From assembly GCF_001905725.1 (NCBI RefSeq), contig NZ_LIWB01000023.1:62001-126000 (forward strand): DNA of 64,000 nucleotides, in the 5' to 3' direction. The notes below the pieces were generated by a model. It saw only the letters and a list, made by a program, of their open reading frames with translations, was not told where the DNA came from and did no database searches. Below are positions 33,732 to 42,263 of the stretch, piece by piece. Each line of letters begins with the position of its first letter. Positions within the stretch are counted from its first letter, which is position 1. The stretch is from Streptomyces sp. CB02400 (lineage in GTDB: Bacteria; Actinomycetota; Actinomycetes; Streptomycetales; Streptomycetaceae). Made by a program: the position numbers and the translations under genes.

Positions 33732-33954
33732 CAGATCACTTCCTTCGTCGACCGCGGTGCGGGTGACCGCGGTCCCAGCGGGTCGGCCGTACAGGGCCGG
33801 ATGTGACAACACACCATGTCGGGGCGGGTCCACCAGCCCCGCGGCGGCAGGCATTGGTTGCATCGCGCGCAGGTCGTCCCGGGGGTGATCCATGCTGGAA
33901 TCGGCTGGCCGGACGGTGTGCAGGACGCCGCCGGGAGCCGAGGAGAGACCGAAC

Positions 33955-34242
33955 ATGGCCTACGCAGTCGTCGCCCACTACCGCTGCGCGCCCGCCGACG
34001 AGGCCGCGGTGCGTGCCGCGCTGTTGAAGGCGCGGGAGGCGACCCGCGCGGAACCCGCGAACCAGCTGTACGAGGTGCACGCCGTGGCCGAACAGCCCGG
34101 CGGCTTCCTGCTGTACGAACGGTACGACGACGTCGCCGGGTTCGATGCGCACAAGGCAGCGCCGCATTTCAAGGAGCAGATCATCGAGACCGTGTGGCCG
34201 CTGTTGACGGACCGGTCGGTGACCTTCGCCGAAGTGCTGTGA
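33955..34242 (+). CDS. Antibiotic-biosynthesis-monooxygenase (ABM) domain protein
   Basis: A 95-residue dimeric ferredoxin-like ABM domain: VVAHYRCAPADEAAVRAAL at the start, QLYEVH in the middle and AGFDAHKAAPHFKE with its conserved H near residues 65-73. Such small proteins act as quinol monooxygenases, heme oxygenase-like enzymes or oligomerisation partners. A GGAGAG site lies eight bases upstream of the ATG. It stands alone between two minus-strand operons and ends in a shared bidirectional terminator. Confidence 0.82.
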   Translation: MAYAVVAHYRCAPADEAAVRAALLKAREATRAEPANQLYEVHAVAEQPGGFLLYERYDDVAGFDAHKAAPHFKEQIIETVWPLLTDRSVTFAEVL

Positions 34243-34277
34243 GCAGAGGTGCCCTGACCACAGTGCTGTGAGCGAAG

Positions 34278-34319
34278 GGCCGCAGGGCCGGGAAGCGCCC
34301 GCTTCCCGGCCCTGCGGCC
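34278..34319. terminator. Bidirectional 19-base-pair hairpin
   Basis: GGCCGCAGGGCCGGGAAGC (34278-34296) pairs perfectly with its complement (34301-34319) around a 4-base loop. It lies between the converging ABM gene (stop 34242) and the MetE-like gene (stop 34323), so it can terminate both. Confidence 0.85.
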
Positions 34320-34322
34320 GTC

Positions 34323-35351
34323 TCAGAACTCGTTACCCCAGCAGTAGCGGGCGACCATCTCCACCAGGGCGAGCTTCCTGCGCTGGTCCTCGGCGCTCAG
34401 CAGCGGCCGGTCCGCGACGTCGGCGAAGCCGCGGGACGCGGAGACCGCGGCGTCCTCCAGGTCCTTGAACGCCTCGAGCGGGTCGATCCGGGACATCACC
34501 GTGTCGACGTCCTCCAGCTCGGGGCGGGTGGCGTCCACCACGCCGAGGCAGAAGTCCCGCTCCTCGGGCAGTGCCCGTACGAGATCCACCTCGGCCTCGG
34601 TGCCCTGGTCGAAGGGCAGTACCCAGCGGTCCGCCGGGACGGCCGTGTACAGCTGCTCGGCGCGGGACCGGTCCACGGCGGCCGGCGCCGCCCAGCCGGG
34701 CGCCACGCCGATCCGCACGCCTTCGGGGCGCTCGTCCAGCCGTACCGCCAGCGCGTCCACCGCGAGGGCGTCCTCGAAGGACAGCGCGCCGGGGGCGGCC
34801 GGGTCGGCGGCGACCTGGTCCAGCAGGAACGGGTTGTTCAGCTGGACCAGGCGGACTCCCTGGGAGACCAGCAGCGCGATCTCGGCCCGGACGATCTCCG
34901 CCAGCGCCTCTCCGAGCTCCCGGGCGGAGGCCACGCCGAGGCCGTCCTGGTACGTCGTCGCCGCGAGGTACGCCGGGGACGGCAGCGTGGCCTTCGGGGC
35001 GATCACCGTGAGGGCGGTGAGCCGGGTGCCGTAACCGGGGAGCAGGGGGCCGTCGGCCTTGGGCAGGGACTCGGCGACCCAGCGGACCAGTCCGTCCGGT
35101 CCCACCTCGTCCGTACGGCGGAAACCGGAGACGGCGCCGAGGACGGCGCCGCGGAAGTCCTCGTGGGGGAAATCGCCGTCGGTGACGACGGTGGAGCGCA
35201 GCTTGCGCTGGAACACCACCGCCTCCTCGACCGCCTTTGTCTCGGCGGCCTCCAGCGCCTCCGGATCGCCGGCCGCGCGGGCCGCGGTGAGTTCGGCGGG
35301 GCGGACCAGGCTGCCGTGGTGGTCGATGCGGTAGTTGAACGTGTCCGCCAT
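34323..35351 (-). CDS. MetE C-terminal-like (cobalamin-independent methionine synthase fold) protein
   Basis: A 342-residue protein with the UroD/MetE TIM-barrel pattern: DHHGSLVRPAEL at the start, VVTDGDFPHEDFRGAVL near residue 55, VRLVQLNNPFLLDQ near residue 165 and CLGVVDATRPELEDVDTVMSRI near residue 270. The zinc ligands of genuine methionine synthase are not visible; where a His-x-Cys motif is expected the sequence reads RIGVAPG. A role in methyl transfer, for example handling methyl groups from methoxylated aromatics, is an inference from its place as the last gene of an aromatic catabolic operon. Confidence 0.7.
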   Translation of the reverse strand: MADTFNYRIDHHGSLVRPAELTAARAAGDPEALEAAETKAVEEAVVFQRKLRSTVVTDGDFPHEDFRGAVLGAVSGFRRTDEVGPDGLVRWVAESLPKADGPLLPGYGTRLTALTVIAPKATLPSPAYLAATTYQDGLGVASARELGEALAEIVRAEIALLVSQGVRLVQLNNPFLLDQVAADPAAPGALSFEDALAVDALAVRLDERPEGVRIGVAPGWAAPAAVDRSRAEQLYTAVPADRWVLPFDQGTEAEVDLVRALPEERDFCLGVVDATRPELEDVDTVMSRIDPLEAFKDLEDAAVSASRGFADVADRPLLSAEDQRRKLALVEMVARYCWGNEF

Positions 35352-35354
35352 GGG

Positions 35355-35834
35355 TCACGCGTCCTTTCCGGTACTGTCGGCCGGCTTGCCCGCAACGCCC
35401 CAGGCGGCGAACTCCAGTTCGTATCCGAGGGACTGGAGAACCTCGTCGGCAATGGTCTGGTCCTCGTCGGCGGTGCCGCCGGCGATGCCGAGGCCGCCGA
35501 TGATCTCGCCGTCCTTCTTGATGGTGACGCTGCCGTCGGTGGCCATGATGGGCATCGCGGCGCCGGGGAGCTGGGAGAGCTGGGAGAAGAAGACGGGCTG
35601 GCTCTCCTGCCACTTCTTCAGCATCTTGCCGGGACGCTGCATCACGGCCGCGGTGTACGCCTTGGCGCGGGCGATGTCGGGGGTGAGGGGGCGGGCGCCG
35701 TCCGGCCGCCGGACGGCGACGACGAAGCCGCCGGCGTCGACGACGGCGACGCTCACCGCCTTGCCGATCTCCTGGGCGCGCTTGTGGGCGGCGGCGATGA
35801 TCTCCTCGGCGGCGTCGAGGGTGATGTTGCTCAT
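35355..35834 (-). CDS. GlcG/HbpS-family protein (DUF336)
   Basis: A 159-residue protein of the GlcG/HbpS/PduO-C family, with VVDAGGFVVAVRRPDGARPLTPDIARAKAYTAAV near residues 33-65 and the C-terminal GGLGIAGGTADEDQTIADE. HbpS of Streptomyces binds heme and senses oxidative stress, but most relatives in catabolic operons have no known activity. The ATG at 35834 overlaps the hydrolase stop (ATGA). No signal peptide is seen, so it is cytoplasmic. Confidence 0.82.
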   Translation of the reverse strand: MSNITLDAAEEIIAAAHKRAQEIGKAVSVAVVDAGGFVVAVRRPDGARPLTPDIARAKAYTAAVMQRPGKMLKKWQESQPVFFSQLSQLPGAAMPIMATDGSVTIKKDGEIIGGLGIAGGTADEDQTIADEVLQSLGYELEFAAWGVAGKPADSTGKDA

Positions 35835-36616
35835 GCGGCTTCCTCTGATGTGGTCAGCGTGCGGCGCAGACGGGCGACGGCCGCGTTGTAAGGAGCGGGT
35901 GTCTCCCAGTACATGGAGTGCGGGGCGCCGGGGACGATCTCCAGGTGCGAGCCGGGCAGCAGTTCGTGGGCACGGGTCACGGTCCTGACGCTCAGCACCG
36001 CGTCCTTCTCGCCGGCCAGGAAGGCGACCTTGACGCCGGAGGCCTGGATCTCCTCCAGGGAGGGGCCGTCGGTGTCGAGGTTGCGCAGGTCCTGCATCCT
36101 GGCCACGTTGAACGTGCCCATCTGCTGGAACAGGAAGGTGAGGTCGGCCCGCTCCTGTTGGAACGGCTTGGTGAGCAGGCGGTCGATGACGGGCAGTTTG
36201 ACGGCCTCGGCACGGTCGGCGGCGGCCAGTTCCTTCAGCTCGGGGTGGCTGATGCCGCCGAGGGAGTGGCCGAGGACGACCGACGAGACCCGCTCGGGGC
36301 GCATCAGGCCGGCACGCAGGGCGGCGACGGAGCCGATGGACTGTCCGACCAGCATGACGTCGGTGAGGCCCTCGGCCTCCAGGACCGCGACCACGTCGCC
36401 CGGGAAGTCCTGGCCGTCGAACTCGGGCATGGACGAGTCGGACTTGCCGAAGCCGCGCAGGTCCATGGTGACGACGGTGAACTCGTCGCGCAGCGCGGCA
36501 ACCTGCTGCCACCACGCGGCGTGGTGACCGCCGCTGCCATGCACGAACAGGATCGCCGGACCACTGCCGTGGCGCTCGTAGTAGAGGGAGGTGCCGTCGG
36601 AGTCGGCGAAAGGCAT
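35831..36616 (-). CDS. Alpha/beta hydrolase, meta-cleavage-product hydrolase type
   Basis: A 261-residue alpha/beta hydrolase. The oxyanion HGSGGHH lies near residue 26. The nucleophile elbow is VGQSIGS with Ser near residue 93. The acid is in AGEKDAVL and the base in PGAPHSMYW near residue 235. Its setting after an extradiol dioxygenase and a FAH-family protein suggests hydrolysis of a meta-cleavage product or a lactone; 3-oxoadipate enol-lactone hydrolase-like activity is an alternative. Confidence 0.8.
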   Translation of the reverse strand: MPFADSDGTSLYYERHGSGPAILFVHGSGGHHAAWWQQVAALRDEFTVVTMDLRGFGKSDSSMPEFDGQDFPGDVVAVLEAEGLTDVMLVGQSIGSVAALRAGLMRPERVSSVVLGHSLGGISHPELKELAAADRAEAVKLPVIDRLLTKPFQQERADLTFLFQQMGTFNVARMQDLRNLDTDGPSLEEIQASGVKVAFLAGEKDAVLSVRTVTRAHELLPGSHLEIVPGAPHSMYWETPAPYNAAVARLRRTLTTSEEAA

Positions 36617-36640
36617 GAATGAACTCCTGTCAGCAGCAGC

Positions 36641-37012
36641 CTAGTTGGGACGCTTGGCGTGGTAGACCAACTCGATCATGGTGTGGTCGGGGTCGTGGAT
36701 GTAGCAGAACTTCGACTGGTTCTCGGGGCGCTGGATGGGCCGGGTGTGCCGGATGCCCAGTTCCTTGAGGTGGGCGAGGAACTCGTCCCAGTCGTCGACC
36801 TCGACGGCGAAGTGGTAGGGCGCCATGCGCTCCATCTCCTCGACCGGGGTGAAGTGCAGGTCGAAGTTGCCGCGGGTCATCAGCACCACACGGGTGTTGG
36901 ACTTGGGCATGATCCGCTTCATGCCGAAGACCTTGGAGTACCACTCGGCGGTGCGGTCCGGGTCGGTGGTGGGGAAGTTGACGTGGTGGATGTAACGGGG
37001 TGCTGCGCTCAT
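36641..37012 (-). CDS. VOC-family small protein (glyoxalase/dioxygenase fold)
   Basis: A 123-residue single-module vicinal-oxygen-chelate protein. Candidate metal ligands are His in YIHHVNFPT, His in APYHFAVEV and Glu in HTMIELVYH. It may be an isomerase, an epoxide- or lactone-acting enzyme, or a dioxygenase half. Its start is three bases after the FAH gene stop, so it is in the same operon. Function is unknown. Confidence 0.75.
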   Translation of the reverse strand: MSAAPRYIHHVNFPTTDPDRTAEWYSKVFGMKRIMPKSNTRVVLMTRGNFDLHFTPVEEMERMAPYHFAVEVDDWDEFLAHLKELGIRHTRPIQRPENQSKFCYIHDPDHTMIELVYHAKRPN

Positions 37013-37015
37013 GAC

Positions 37016-37783
37016 TCAGTTCCCTTCCAGGTGTACGGGGTTGGACAACACGCCGATGCCACTGATCTCGACGTCCACGGTGTCGCCGGGCTCCACCTGG
37101 CAGACGGACTCGGCGCCCATCCAGAGCACGTCGCCGGGGTGCATGGTGATGTGCTTGGTGATCTCGACGATGTGGTCGAAGGGGTCGAAGACCATGTCTC
37201 CGGTGGCGAACTCGGCGCGGGTCTCGCCGTTGACGCGGAGGGTGGTGGTCTGGGCGAGGGCGTCGACGTCGGTCTCGATCCAGGGGCCCATGGGCTTGAA
37301 GGTGTCGCTGTTCTTGCTGCGCCAGAAGGTGCGGTCCTGGTGCTGCCAGGTGCGGGCGCTGACGTCGTTGCCGACGGTCCAGCCGAAGATCCCCTCGCGG
37401 GCCTCGTCATGGGTGGCGTGGCGCAGGCGGCGGCCGATGACGGCGACGAGTTCGGGCTCGGCCTCGAAGCGGCCGGTGACCTCGGCCGGCTTGACGATCG
37501 GCGAAAGGTGGCCGGTGAGGGCGTTGTTGGCGCGGTAGCCGGCCTCGGGACGCTCGGGGGTGGCGGCTTTGGCGTGGGCGATGTGCCGGGGGTAGTTCAT
37601 GCCGACGGCGTAGAAGACGGGCGGGACGACGGGTGGCAGCCAGTGCGCGCCCTCGCGCGGGACGGTGCCGATGACGTCGACGTCGGTTTCCTCCAGGGGG
37701 GAGCCGGACAGCAGCTCGACGTCCTCCTCCCCCACCCGGCCCCACACCGCGCGTCCACCGACCGAGATGCGCGCGTACCTCAT
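37016..37783 (-). CDS. Fumarylacetoacetate hydrolase (FAH) family protein
   Basis: A 255-residue FAH-fold protein. Metal-binding blocks are FEAEPELVAVIGRRLRH near residue 105, GWTVGNDVSARTWQ near residue 133 and SKNSDTFKPMGPWI near residue 155. The family covers 2-oxo-hept-3-ene-dioate hydratase, 4-oxalocrotonate decarboxylase and fumarylpyruvate hydrolase. Downstream of an extradiol dioxygenase, a hydratase or decarboxylase role fits. Start ATG at 37783 overlaps the dehydrogenase stop (ATGA). Confidence 0.85.
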   Translation of the reverse strand: MRYARISVGGRAVWGRVGEEDVELLSGSPLEETDVDVIGTVPREGAHWLPPVVPPVFYAVGMNYPRHIAHAKAATPERPEAGYRANNALTGHLSPIVKPAEVTGRFEAEPELVAVIGRRLRHATHDEAREGIFGWTVGNDVSARTWQHQDRTFWRSKNSDTFKPMGPWIETDVDALAQTTTLRVNGETRAEFATGDMVFDPFDHIVEITKHITMHPGDVLWMGAESVCQVEPGDTVDVEISGIGVLSNPVHLEGN

Positions 37784-39228
37784 GGCACCAGCAGGTGGGA
37801 GACGCGCTTGGTGACCAGGTAGGCGTCCAGGGCCTCGGGGCCGCCCTCGCGGCCGTAGCCGCTGTCCTTGACGCCGCCGGAGGGGGCCTCGTGGACGGAG
37901 CCGCCGCAGTGGTTGAGGGAGAGGATCCCGGCCTCCAGTCCGGCCGACAGCTTCTCGGCGGTGGCGGCTGAGTCGGTGAAGCCGTAGGCGGCGAGCCCGT
38001 AGGGCAGCGCGTTGGCGACCGCAAGCGCCTCGTCGAGATCCGTGAAGGGAACGATCGGCGCGAGCGGCCCGAACGGTTCCTCGCTCATCAGCTCCGCGTC
38101 GGCCGGTACGTCGCTCAGGACCGTCGGCGCGAAGAAGTACCCGGTACGGTCCGGCCGTTCGCCGCCGGTGAGCACCTTGGCGCCCCGGCTGACGGCGTCG
38201 GCGACCAGGCGTTCCATCGCCTTCAGCCGGCGTTCGTTGGCGAGCGGGCCCATGGTGGTGGACTCGTCCAGGCCGTCCCCGACGACGACCGCTTCGGCGG
38301 CCTTCACGAACTCGGCGGTGAAGTCCTCGATCAGGGACTCGTGGACCAGGAACCGGCTGGGCGAGGTGCACACCTGTCCGGCGTTGGCGAACTTCGCCTG
38401 TGCGGCGCGGCGGGCGGCCTTCACCGGGTCGGCGTCGGCGCACACGATCACGGGGGCGTGGCCGCCGAGTTCCATCAGGGACGGCTTCATGACCCGGCCC
38501 GCCGCGGCGGCGAGCAGCTTGCCGACCGGCACCGAGCCGGTGAAGGCGACCAGCCTGATGACGGGCGAGGCGATGAGGTGGGCGGAGACCTCGGCGGGCT
38601 CGCCGAAGACCAGGTTGAGGACGCCCGCGGGCAGACCCGCGTCGGTGAAGCAGCGCACCAGCTCCATGGCGGTGGCGGGGGTCTCCTCGGACGCCTTGAT
38701 GACGATGGAACAGCCGGACGCCAGCGCGGAGGAGATCTTCCGCATCGGACCGCCGACGGGGAAGTTCCACGGCACGAAGGCGGCGACGGGCCCGATCGGC
38801 TCGCGGCGCACGGTGAGCACGGTGCCGGGGGCGGACGGCACGATACGGCCGTACGCGCGGCGGGCATCGTCGGCGTGCCAGCGCAGGGTGCCCGCGACCC
38901 GGCGGGCCTCCCCGGTGGCCTCGGCGAGCGGCTTGCCCTGCTCCAGGGTCATGATCCGGCCGATGGCGGCGGCGCGTTCGGTGAGCAGGTCGGCGGCCTT
39001 GTGCAGGATCGCCGTGCGGGTGGCTATGGGGGTGTCGCGCCAGCTCCGGAAGCCCTCGTCGGCGGCCGCGAGGGCACGGTCGAGGTCGGCGGTGGTGGCG
39101 AGCGGTACCTCGCCGATCACCTTCTCGGTGGCCGGGTTCACGATGGGGGCGGTACGTCCGGTGCCGCCCTGGCACCACTCGCCCGCGATGTGCATGCGGA
39201 CGGCGGGATAGCCGTGGTCGGTGGTCAT
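37780..39228 (-). CDS. Aldehyde dehydrogenase, succinate-semialdehyde/hydroxymuconic-semialdehyde type
   Basis: A 482-residue NAD(P)-dependent aldehyde dehydrogenase. Signatures are FVPWNFPVGGPMRKISSALASG near residue 150, FTGSVPVGKLLA near residue 225, the catalytic ELGGHAPVIV near residue 250 and the catalytic cysteine in NAGQVCTSPSR near residue 285. It resembles GabD most closely. In this operon it may instead oxidise a ring-cleavage semialdehyde. It follows the dioxygenase gene by 30 bases. Confidence 0.85.
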   Translation of the reverse strand: MTTDHGYPAVRMHIAGEWCQGGTGRTAPIVNPATEKVIGEVPLATTADLDRALAAADEGFRSWRDTPIATRTAILHKAADLLTERAAAIGRIMTLEQGKPLAEATGEARRVAGTLRWHADDARRAYGRIVPSAPGTVLTVRREPIGPVAAFVPWNFPVGGPMRKISSALASGCSIVIKASEETPATAMELVRCFTDAGLPAGVLNLVFGEPAEVSAHLIASPVIRLVAFTGSVPVGKLLAAAAGRVMKPSLMELGGHAPVIVCADADPVKAARRAAQAKFANAGQVCTSPSRFLVHESLIEDFTAEFVKAAEAVVVGDGLDESTTMGPLANERRLKAMERLVADAVSRGAKVLTGGERPDRTGYFFAPTVLSDVPADAELMSEEPFGPLAPIVPFTDLDEALAVANALPYGLAAYGFTDSAATAEKLSAGLEAGILSLNHCGGSVHEAPSGGVKDSGYGREGGPEALDAYLVTKRVSHLLVP

Positions 39229-39258
39229 GAAGGGGTGCCCTCTCAGGCCGGGGAAGGT

Positions 39259-40179
39259 TCAGGCGGTGCTGGTGGCGTCCTGGTCGCGGTTGGTGCGCAG
39301 GGCCCAGATGTGGTGCGGCGGGGTGGTCTCGTGCACCCGGGTCTCGTAGCTGTCGTCGACGCGGTCCATGTCGGCCGCGTACTCGACGCGTCCGCCGCAG
39401 GGGGCGTGCAGGAAGCGGAAGACGTTGGAGCCGATGGTGTGGCGGCCCAGTCTGCGGGCCTCCCGCCAGCCCCGCTCGATCATGAAGTTGCCGCCCTCGA
39501 TGACGTCGTCGAAGCCGGGCACCTCGTAGGCGATGTGGTTGACACCGGCCCGGTCGGGGCGGTGGCACAGCAGCATGGTGTGTTGGTCGTCGTCGCCGGG
39601 GGCCTGCATGAAGACACCCATGGGCTCGACCACGTCGGTGGGACGGAAACCGAGCCGGTCGGTGTAGAAGGCGACCGCCTCGTCCTTGCCCTCCTTGCGG
39701 ATGTTGAGCGCGACGTGGCACATGCGCAGCGGTCGGACCCGGGCGATCTCCGTCAGGGCGGCGTTCCAGCGGTTGACGTTGCCGAGCGCGTTGGCCGGGC
39801 GGGGTGTGACGGGCGCCGGCCTGGGCCTGGCGAGGGTGAGCCCGACGCCGAAGCCGGTCTCGTCGACGGTGTGGTGCACGCCGTCGGCGCTGAGCCGGAC
39901 GGGACGGTCGCGGGCCGTCTCGGCCACCAGCCGGTCGAGTTCCTCGGCGGTGTCGACGCCCCACACGACCTCGCGCAGGGTGGGCCCGTCCTCCACCGGC
40001 GGCGGCAGCAGGTCGCCGGGCGCGGTGTCCAGGGTCAGGGTCTGTCCGGTGAGGGTCTCGAGGACGGCGTGTTCATCGGTGCGCTCGACCAGGAGCAGTC
40101 CGAAGTCGTCGAAGAACCGGACGCATTCGTCGAGGTCGTCAATGCTGTAGGTGACCGATTCGATTCTCTGGATTCCCAT
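39259..40179 (-). CDS. Type I extradiol dioxygenase (two-domain VOC protein)
   Basis: A 306-residue two-module VOC protein. In the C-terminal half the metal ligands can be read as His in RMCHVALNI (about residue 154), His in GVNHIAYEV (about 217) and Glu in GGRVEYAAD (about 272). The N-terminal module begins IESVTYSIDDLDECVRFFDDFGL. It is the first gene of the catabolic operon, with GAGGAA before its ATG. It is not closely similar to the dioxygenase at 23138, so a different catecholic substrate is likely. Confidence 0.8.
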   Translation of the reverse strand: MGIQRIESVTYSIDDLDECVRFFDDFGLLLVERTDEHAVLETLTGQTLTLDTAPGDLLPPPVEDGPTLREVVWGVDTAEELDRLVAETARDRPVRLSADGVHHTVDETGFGVGLTLARPRPAPVTPRPANALGNVNRWNAALTEIARVRPLRMCHVALNIRKEGKDEAVAFYTDRLGFRPTDVVEPMGVFMQAPGDDDQHTMLLCHRPDRAGVNHIAYEVPGFDDVIEGGNFMIERGWREARRLGRHTIGSNVFRFLHAPCGGRVEYAADMDRVDDSYETRVHETTPPHHIWALRTNRDQDATSTA

Positions 40180-40291
40180 GGTTCCTCGTTTCGCGGGTCG
40201 CCCGGCGAGCGTAGGTTTCCGCGGCGACAGCCCTCAATGGCCCGAGCTTGACGAAGTGCGCAATCGTTTCTTGCGGTTGACGGCGGGGAGG

Positions 40292-41203
40292 TTACGGACG
40301 CACGGCCGGCATGGGATTCTGCGCGAACCACCGGGACAGGAAGTCCAGGAATACGCTCACCTTGCGCGGGGTGTCCTGACCGGGCCCGTAGATCGCGTAC
40401 AGCGGACGGTCGGGGACGGCCAGTTCGGGCAGGAGCACCTTCAGGGCGCCGGAGACCAGATCGTCGTAGGCCGGGCGCTGGGGCAGCAGGGCCAGGCCGC
40501 GGCCGTGCACGGCGGCCTTCTGCAGGGCGATGTAGGAGTTCGACGAGAAGGCGATGTTGCGGATCTTGTGCAGGGTGCTGGCGTGTCCGTGGCCGATCCG
40601 CCACACCGGGTCGTTGACGTGCACCAGGCAGTCGTGGGCGGCGATGTCGTTCGGGTGGTCGAGGCCGCCGCGCCGTGCGATGTACTCCTCGGACGCACAC
40701 AGCACGAACGGCAGCGAGGCGATTTTCTTCAGCCGGACGCTGGAATCGCGGAGGTCGCGGGTGTGGAAGGCGATGTCGAACCCGCTGTCCAGGAAGTCGT
40801 AGGTACGGTCGGACATGCCACCGAGCTCGAAACGGACCTGGATTTTCGGGTGCTCGGCGGAGAATGCGGCGATCGCGTCACCGAGGTCGAGACTGCCTAT
40901 CCACTTCGGGCAGATGATGCTGAGCGTGCCCTCGGCGCGGTCGTGCAGCTGGGAGATGGAGGCGTCCTCGGCGTCGATCTCGTCCAGGATACGGGCGGCG
41001 AAATCGGCGTACCGCTGGCCCGGCTCGGTGAGGCTCACCGACCGGGCCGTGCGGTTGACGAGGCGGACACCCACCTGCCGTTCCAGCTCGGCAACGTGCC
41101 GGGACACCAGGGAACCGGACGAGCCCAGCTTTTTCGCGGCACCGCTGAAACTGCCCACCTGGGCGACGGTGACGAAGCTGTGCATGAGGAGTAGGCGGTC
41201 CAC
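40292..41203 (-). CDS. LysR-family transcriptional regulator
   Basis: A 303-residue LysR protein. The N-terminal HTH is MHSFVTVAQVGSFSGAAKKLGSSGSLVSRHVAELE (in sense) near residues 7-41, and a periplasmic-binding-type effector domain follows from about residue 90. The start is the GTG at 41203, three bases after AGGAGGAACC-type sequence. It lies just upstream of the ring-cleavage operon on the same strand, 112 bases away, so control of that operon is likely but it could be co-transcribed. The effector is unknown. Confidence 0.88.
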   Translation of the reverse strand: MDRLLLMHSFVTVAQVGSFSGAAKKLGSSGSLVSRHVAELERQVGVRLVNRTARSVSLTEPGQRYADFAARILDEIDAEDASISQLHDRAEGTLSIICPKWIGSLDLGDAIAAFSAEHPKIQVRFELGGMSDRTYDFLDSGFDIAFHTRDLRDSSVRLKKIASLPFVLCASEEYIARRGGLDHPNDIAAHDCLVHVNDPVWRIGHGHASTLHKIRNIAFSSNSYIALQKAAVHGRGLALLPQRPAYDDLVSGALKVLLPELAVPDRPLYAIYGPGQDTPRKVSVFLDFLSRWFAQNPMPAVRP

Positions 41204-41369
41204 GGTTCCTCCTGGGCCACGGCGGTCAGACGACGCTGCCGCCGGCTGCGCGACGTGCCGGTGCAGGATGTGCTCGGCCGAGGAAGCGAAAGAAGCTGCT
41301 CCCTCTTATGGCGGGCACTTCAGGCTAAGAGATCTTTCAGCTGAGTAAAGGGGTTCTGACCTCACAGTT

Positions 41370-42263
41370 TCATGTGGTATTCGGAGCCTTGCGGTGGGCG
41401 GCTCGGCGGGCCCTGCGGTGTTCGCGGCCCTCCGGGTCGGTGGCCGGGATGGCCGCCAGCAGTCTGCGGGTGTAGGGCTGCCGGGTGGTGCGGAACAACT
41501 GCTCGGTGTCCGCGAACTCCACCAGCCGGCCGTGCTGCAGGACGGCGACGCGCTGCGAGATGTGGCGCACCAGGCGCAGGTCGTGCGTGATGAACAGGAA
41601 GCTGACCCCGGTGGATTCCTGGAGGTCGGCGAGCAGGTTGACGATCTGGCTCTGGGTGGAGACATCCAGCGCGCTGACCGCCTCGTCGCAGATGACCAGC
41701 CGGGGCTTCAGCGCGATGGCGCGGGCGATGGCCACCCGCTGCCGCTGGCCGCCGGACAGTTCCATGGGGTAGCGGGTGAGCAGGGCCGGGTTCAGGCCGA
41801 CCATGTGGAACGCCTCGGCGGCGGCCTCCTCCCGTTCCTTGCGCGAGCCCCTGCCGTGGCGGCGCAACGGTCCGGTGATGGCGTCGCGCACGATGTGCCG
41901 GGGGTTGAGCGAGGACGCCGGGTCCTGGAAGACGGCCTGCACGTCCCGCCGGTAGGACAGCGGAGTGGACCGGCCGAAGGCGGTTACCTCGCGTCCGTCG
42001 AACGTGATCGTGCCGGACACCGGGTCGACGAGCCGCAGGATGGTGCGGCCGATGGTCGACTTGCCGGAGCCGGACTCGCCGACCAGGCCCAGGGTCTCCC
42101 CGGGGCGTACGTCGAAGCTGACGCGGTCGACGACGGGGGTGTCGGTGCGCCGCCAGGAGGCGGCCCGCCCGGTGCGGTAGCAGACGCTGAGGTCGCGGAC
42201 CTCCAGCAGGGGGGCGTCGTCCGTCCCCGGGGCGGCGGACTCGGTGAGGGGTGCGGTCTTCAC
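41370..42263 (-). CDS. Oligopeptide/dipeptide-type ABC transporter ATP-binding protein (DppF/OppF)
   Basis: A 297-residue ABC ATPase. Walker A is GESGSGKST near residue 64, the ABC signature is LSGGQRQR near residue 170, and Walker B is RLVICDEA near residue 190. It is coupled to the upstream permease-ATPase fusion by an ATGA overlap at 42260-42263 and is the last gene of the importer operon. It supplies the second nucleotide-binding domain of a family-5 importer. Confidence 0.92.
   Translation of the reverse strand: MKTAPLTESAAPGTDDAPLLEVRDLSVCYRTGRAASWRRTDTPVVDRVSFDVRPGETLGLVGESGSGKSTIGRTILRLVDPVSGTITFDGREVTAFGRSTPLSYRRDVQAVFQDPASSLNPRHIVRDAITGPLRRHGRGSRKEREEAAAEAFHMVGLNPALLTRYPMELSGGQRQRVAIARAIALKPRLVICDEAVSALDVSTQSQIVNLLADLQESTGVSFLFITHDLRLVRHISQRVAVLQHGRLVEFADTEQLFRTTRQPYTRRLLAAIPATDPEGREHRRARRAAHRKAPNTT

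Noticed and set aside
37016..39964. A 982-codon open frame on the minus strand spanning several genes
   Set aside because: Only its last part, from 37783, is a real gene (FAH family). The rest is an out-of-frame arginine-rich shadow of the dehydrogenase and dioxygenase.
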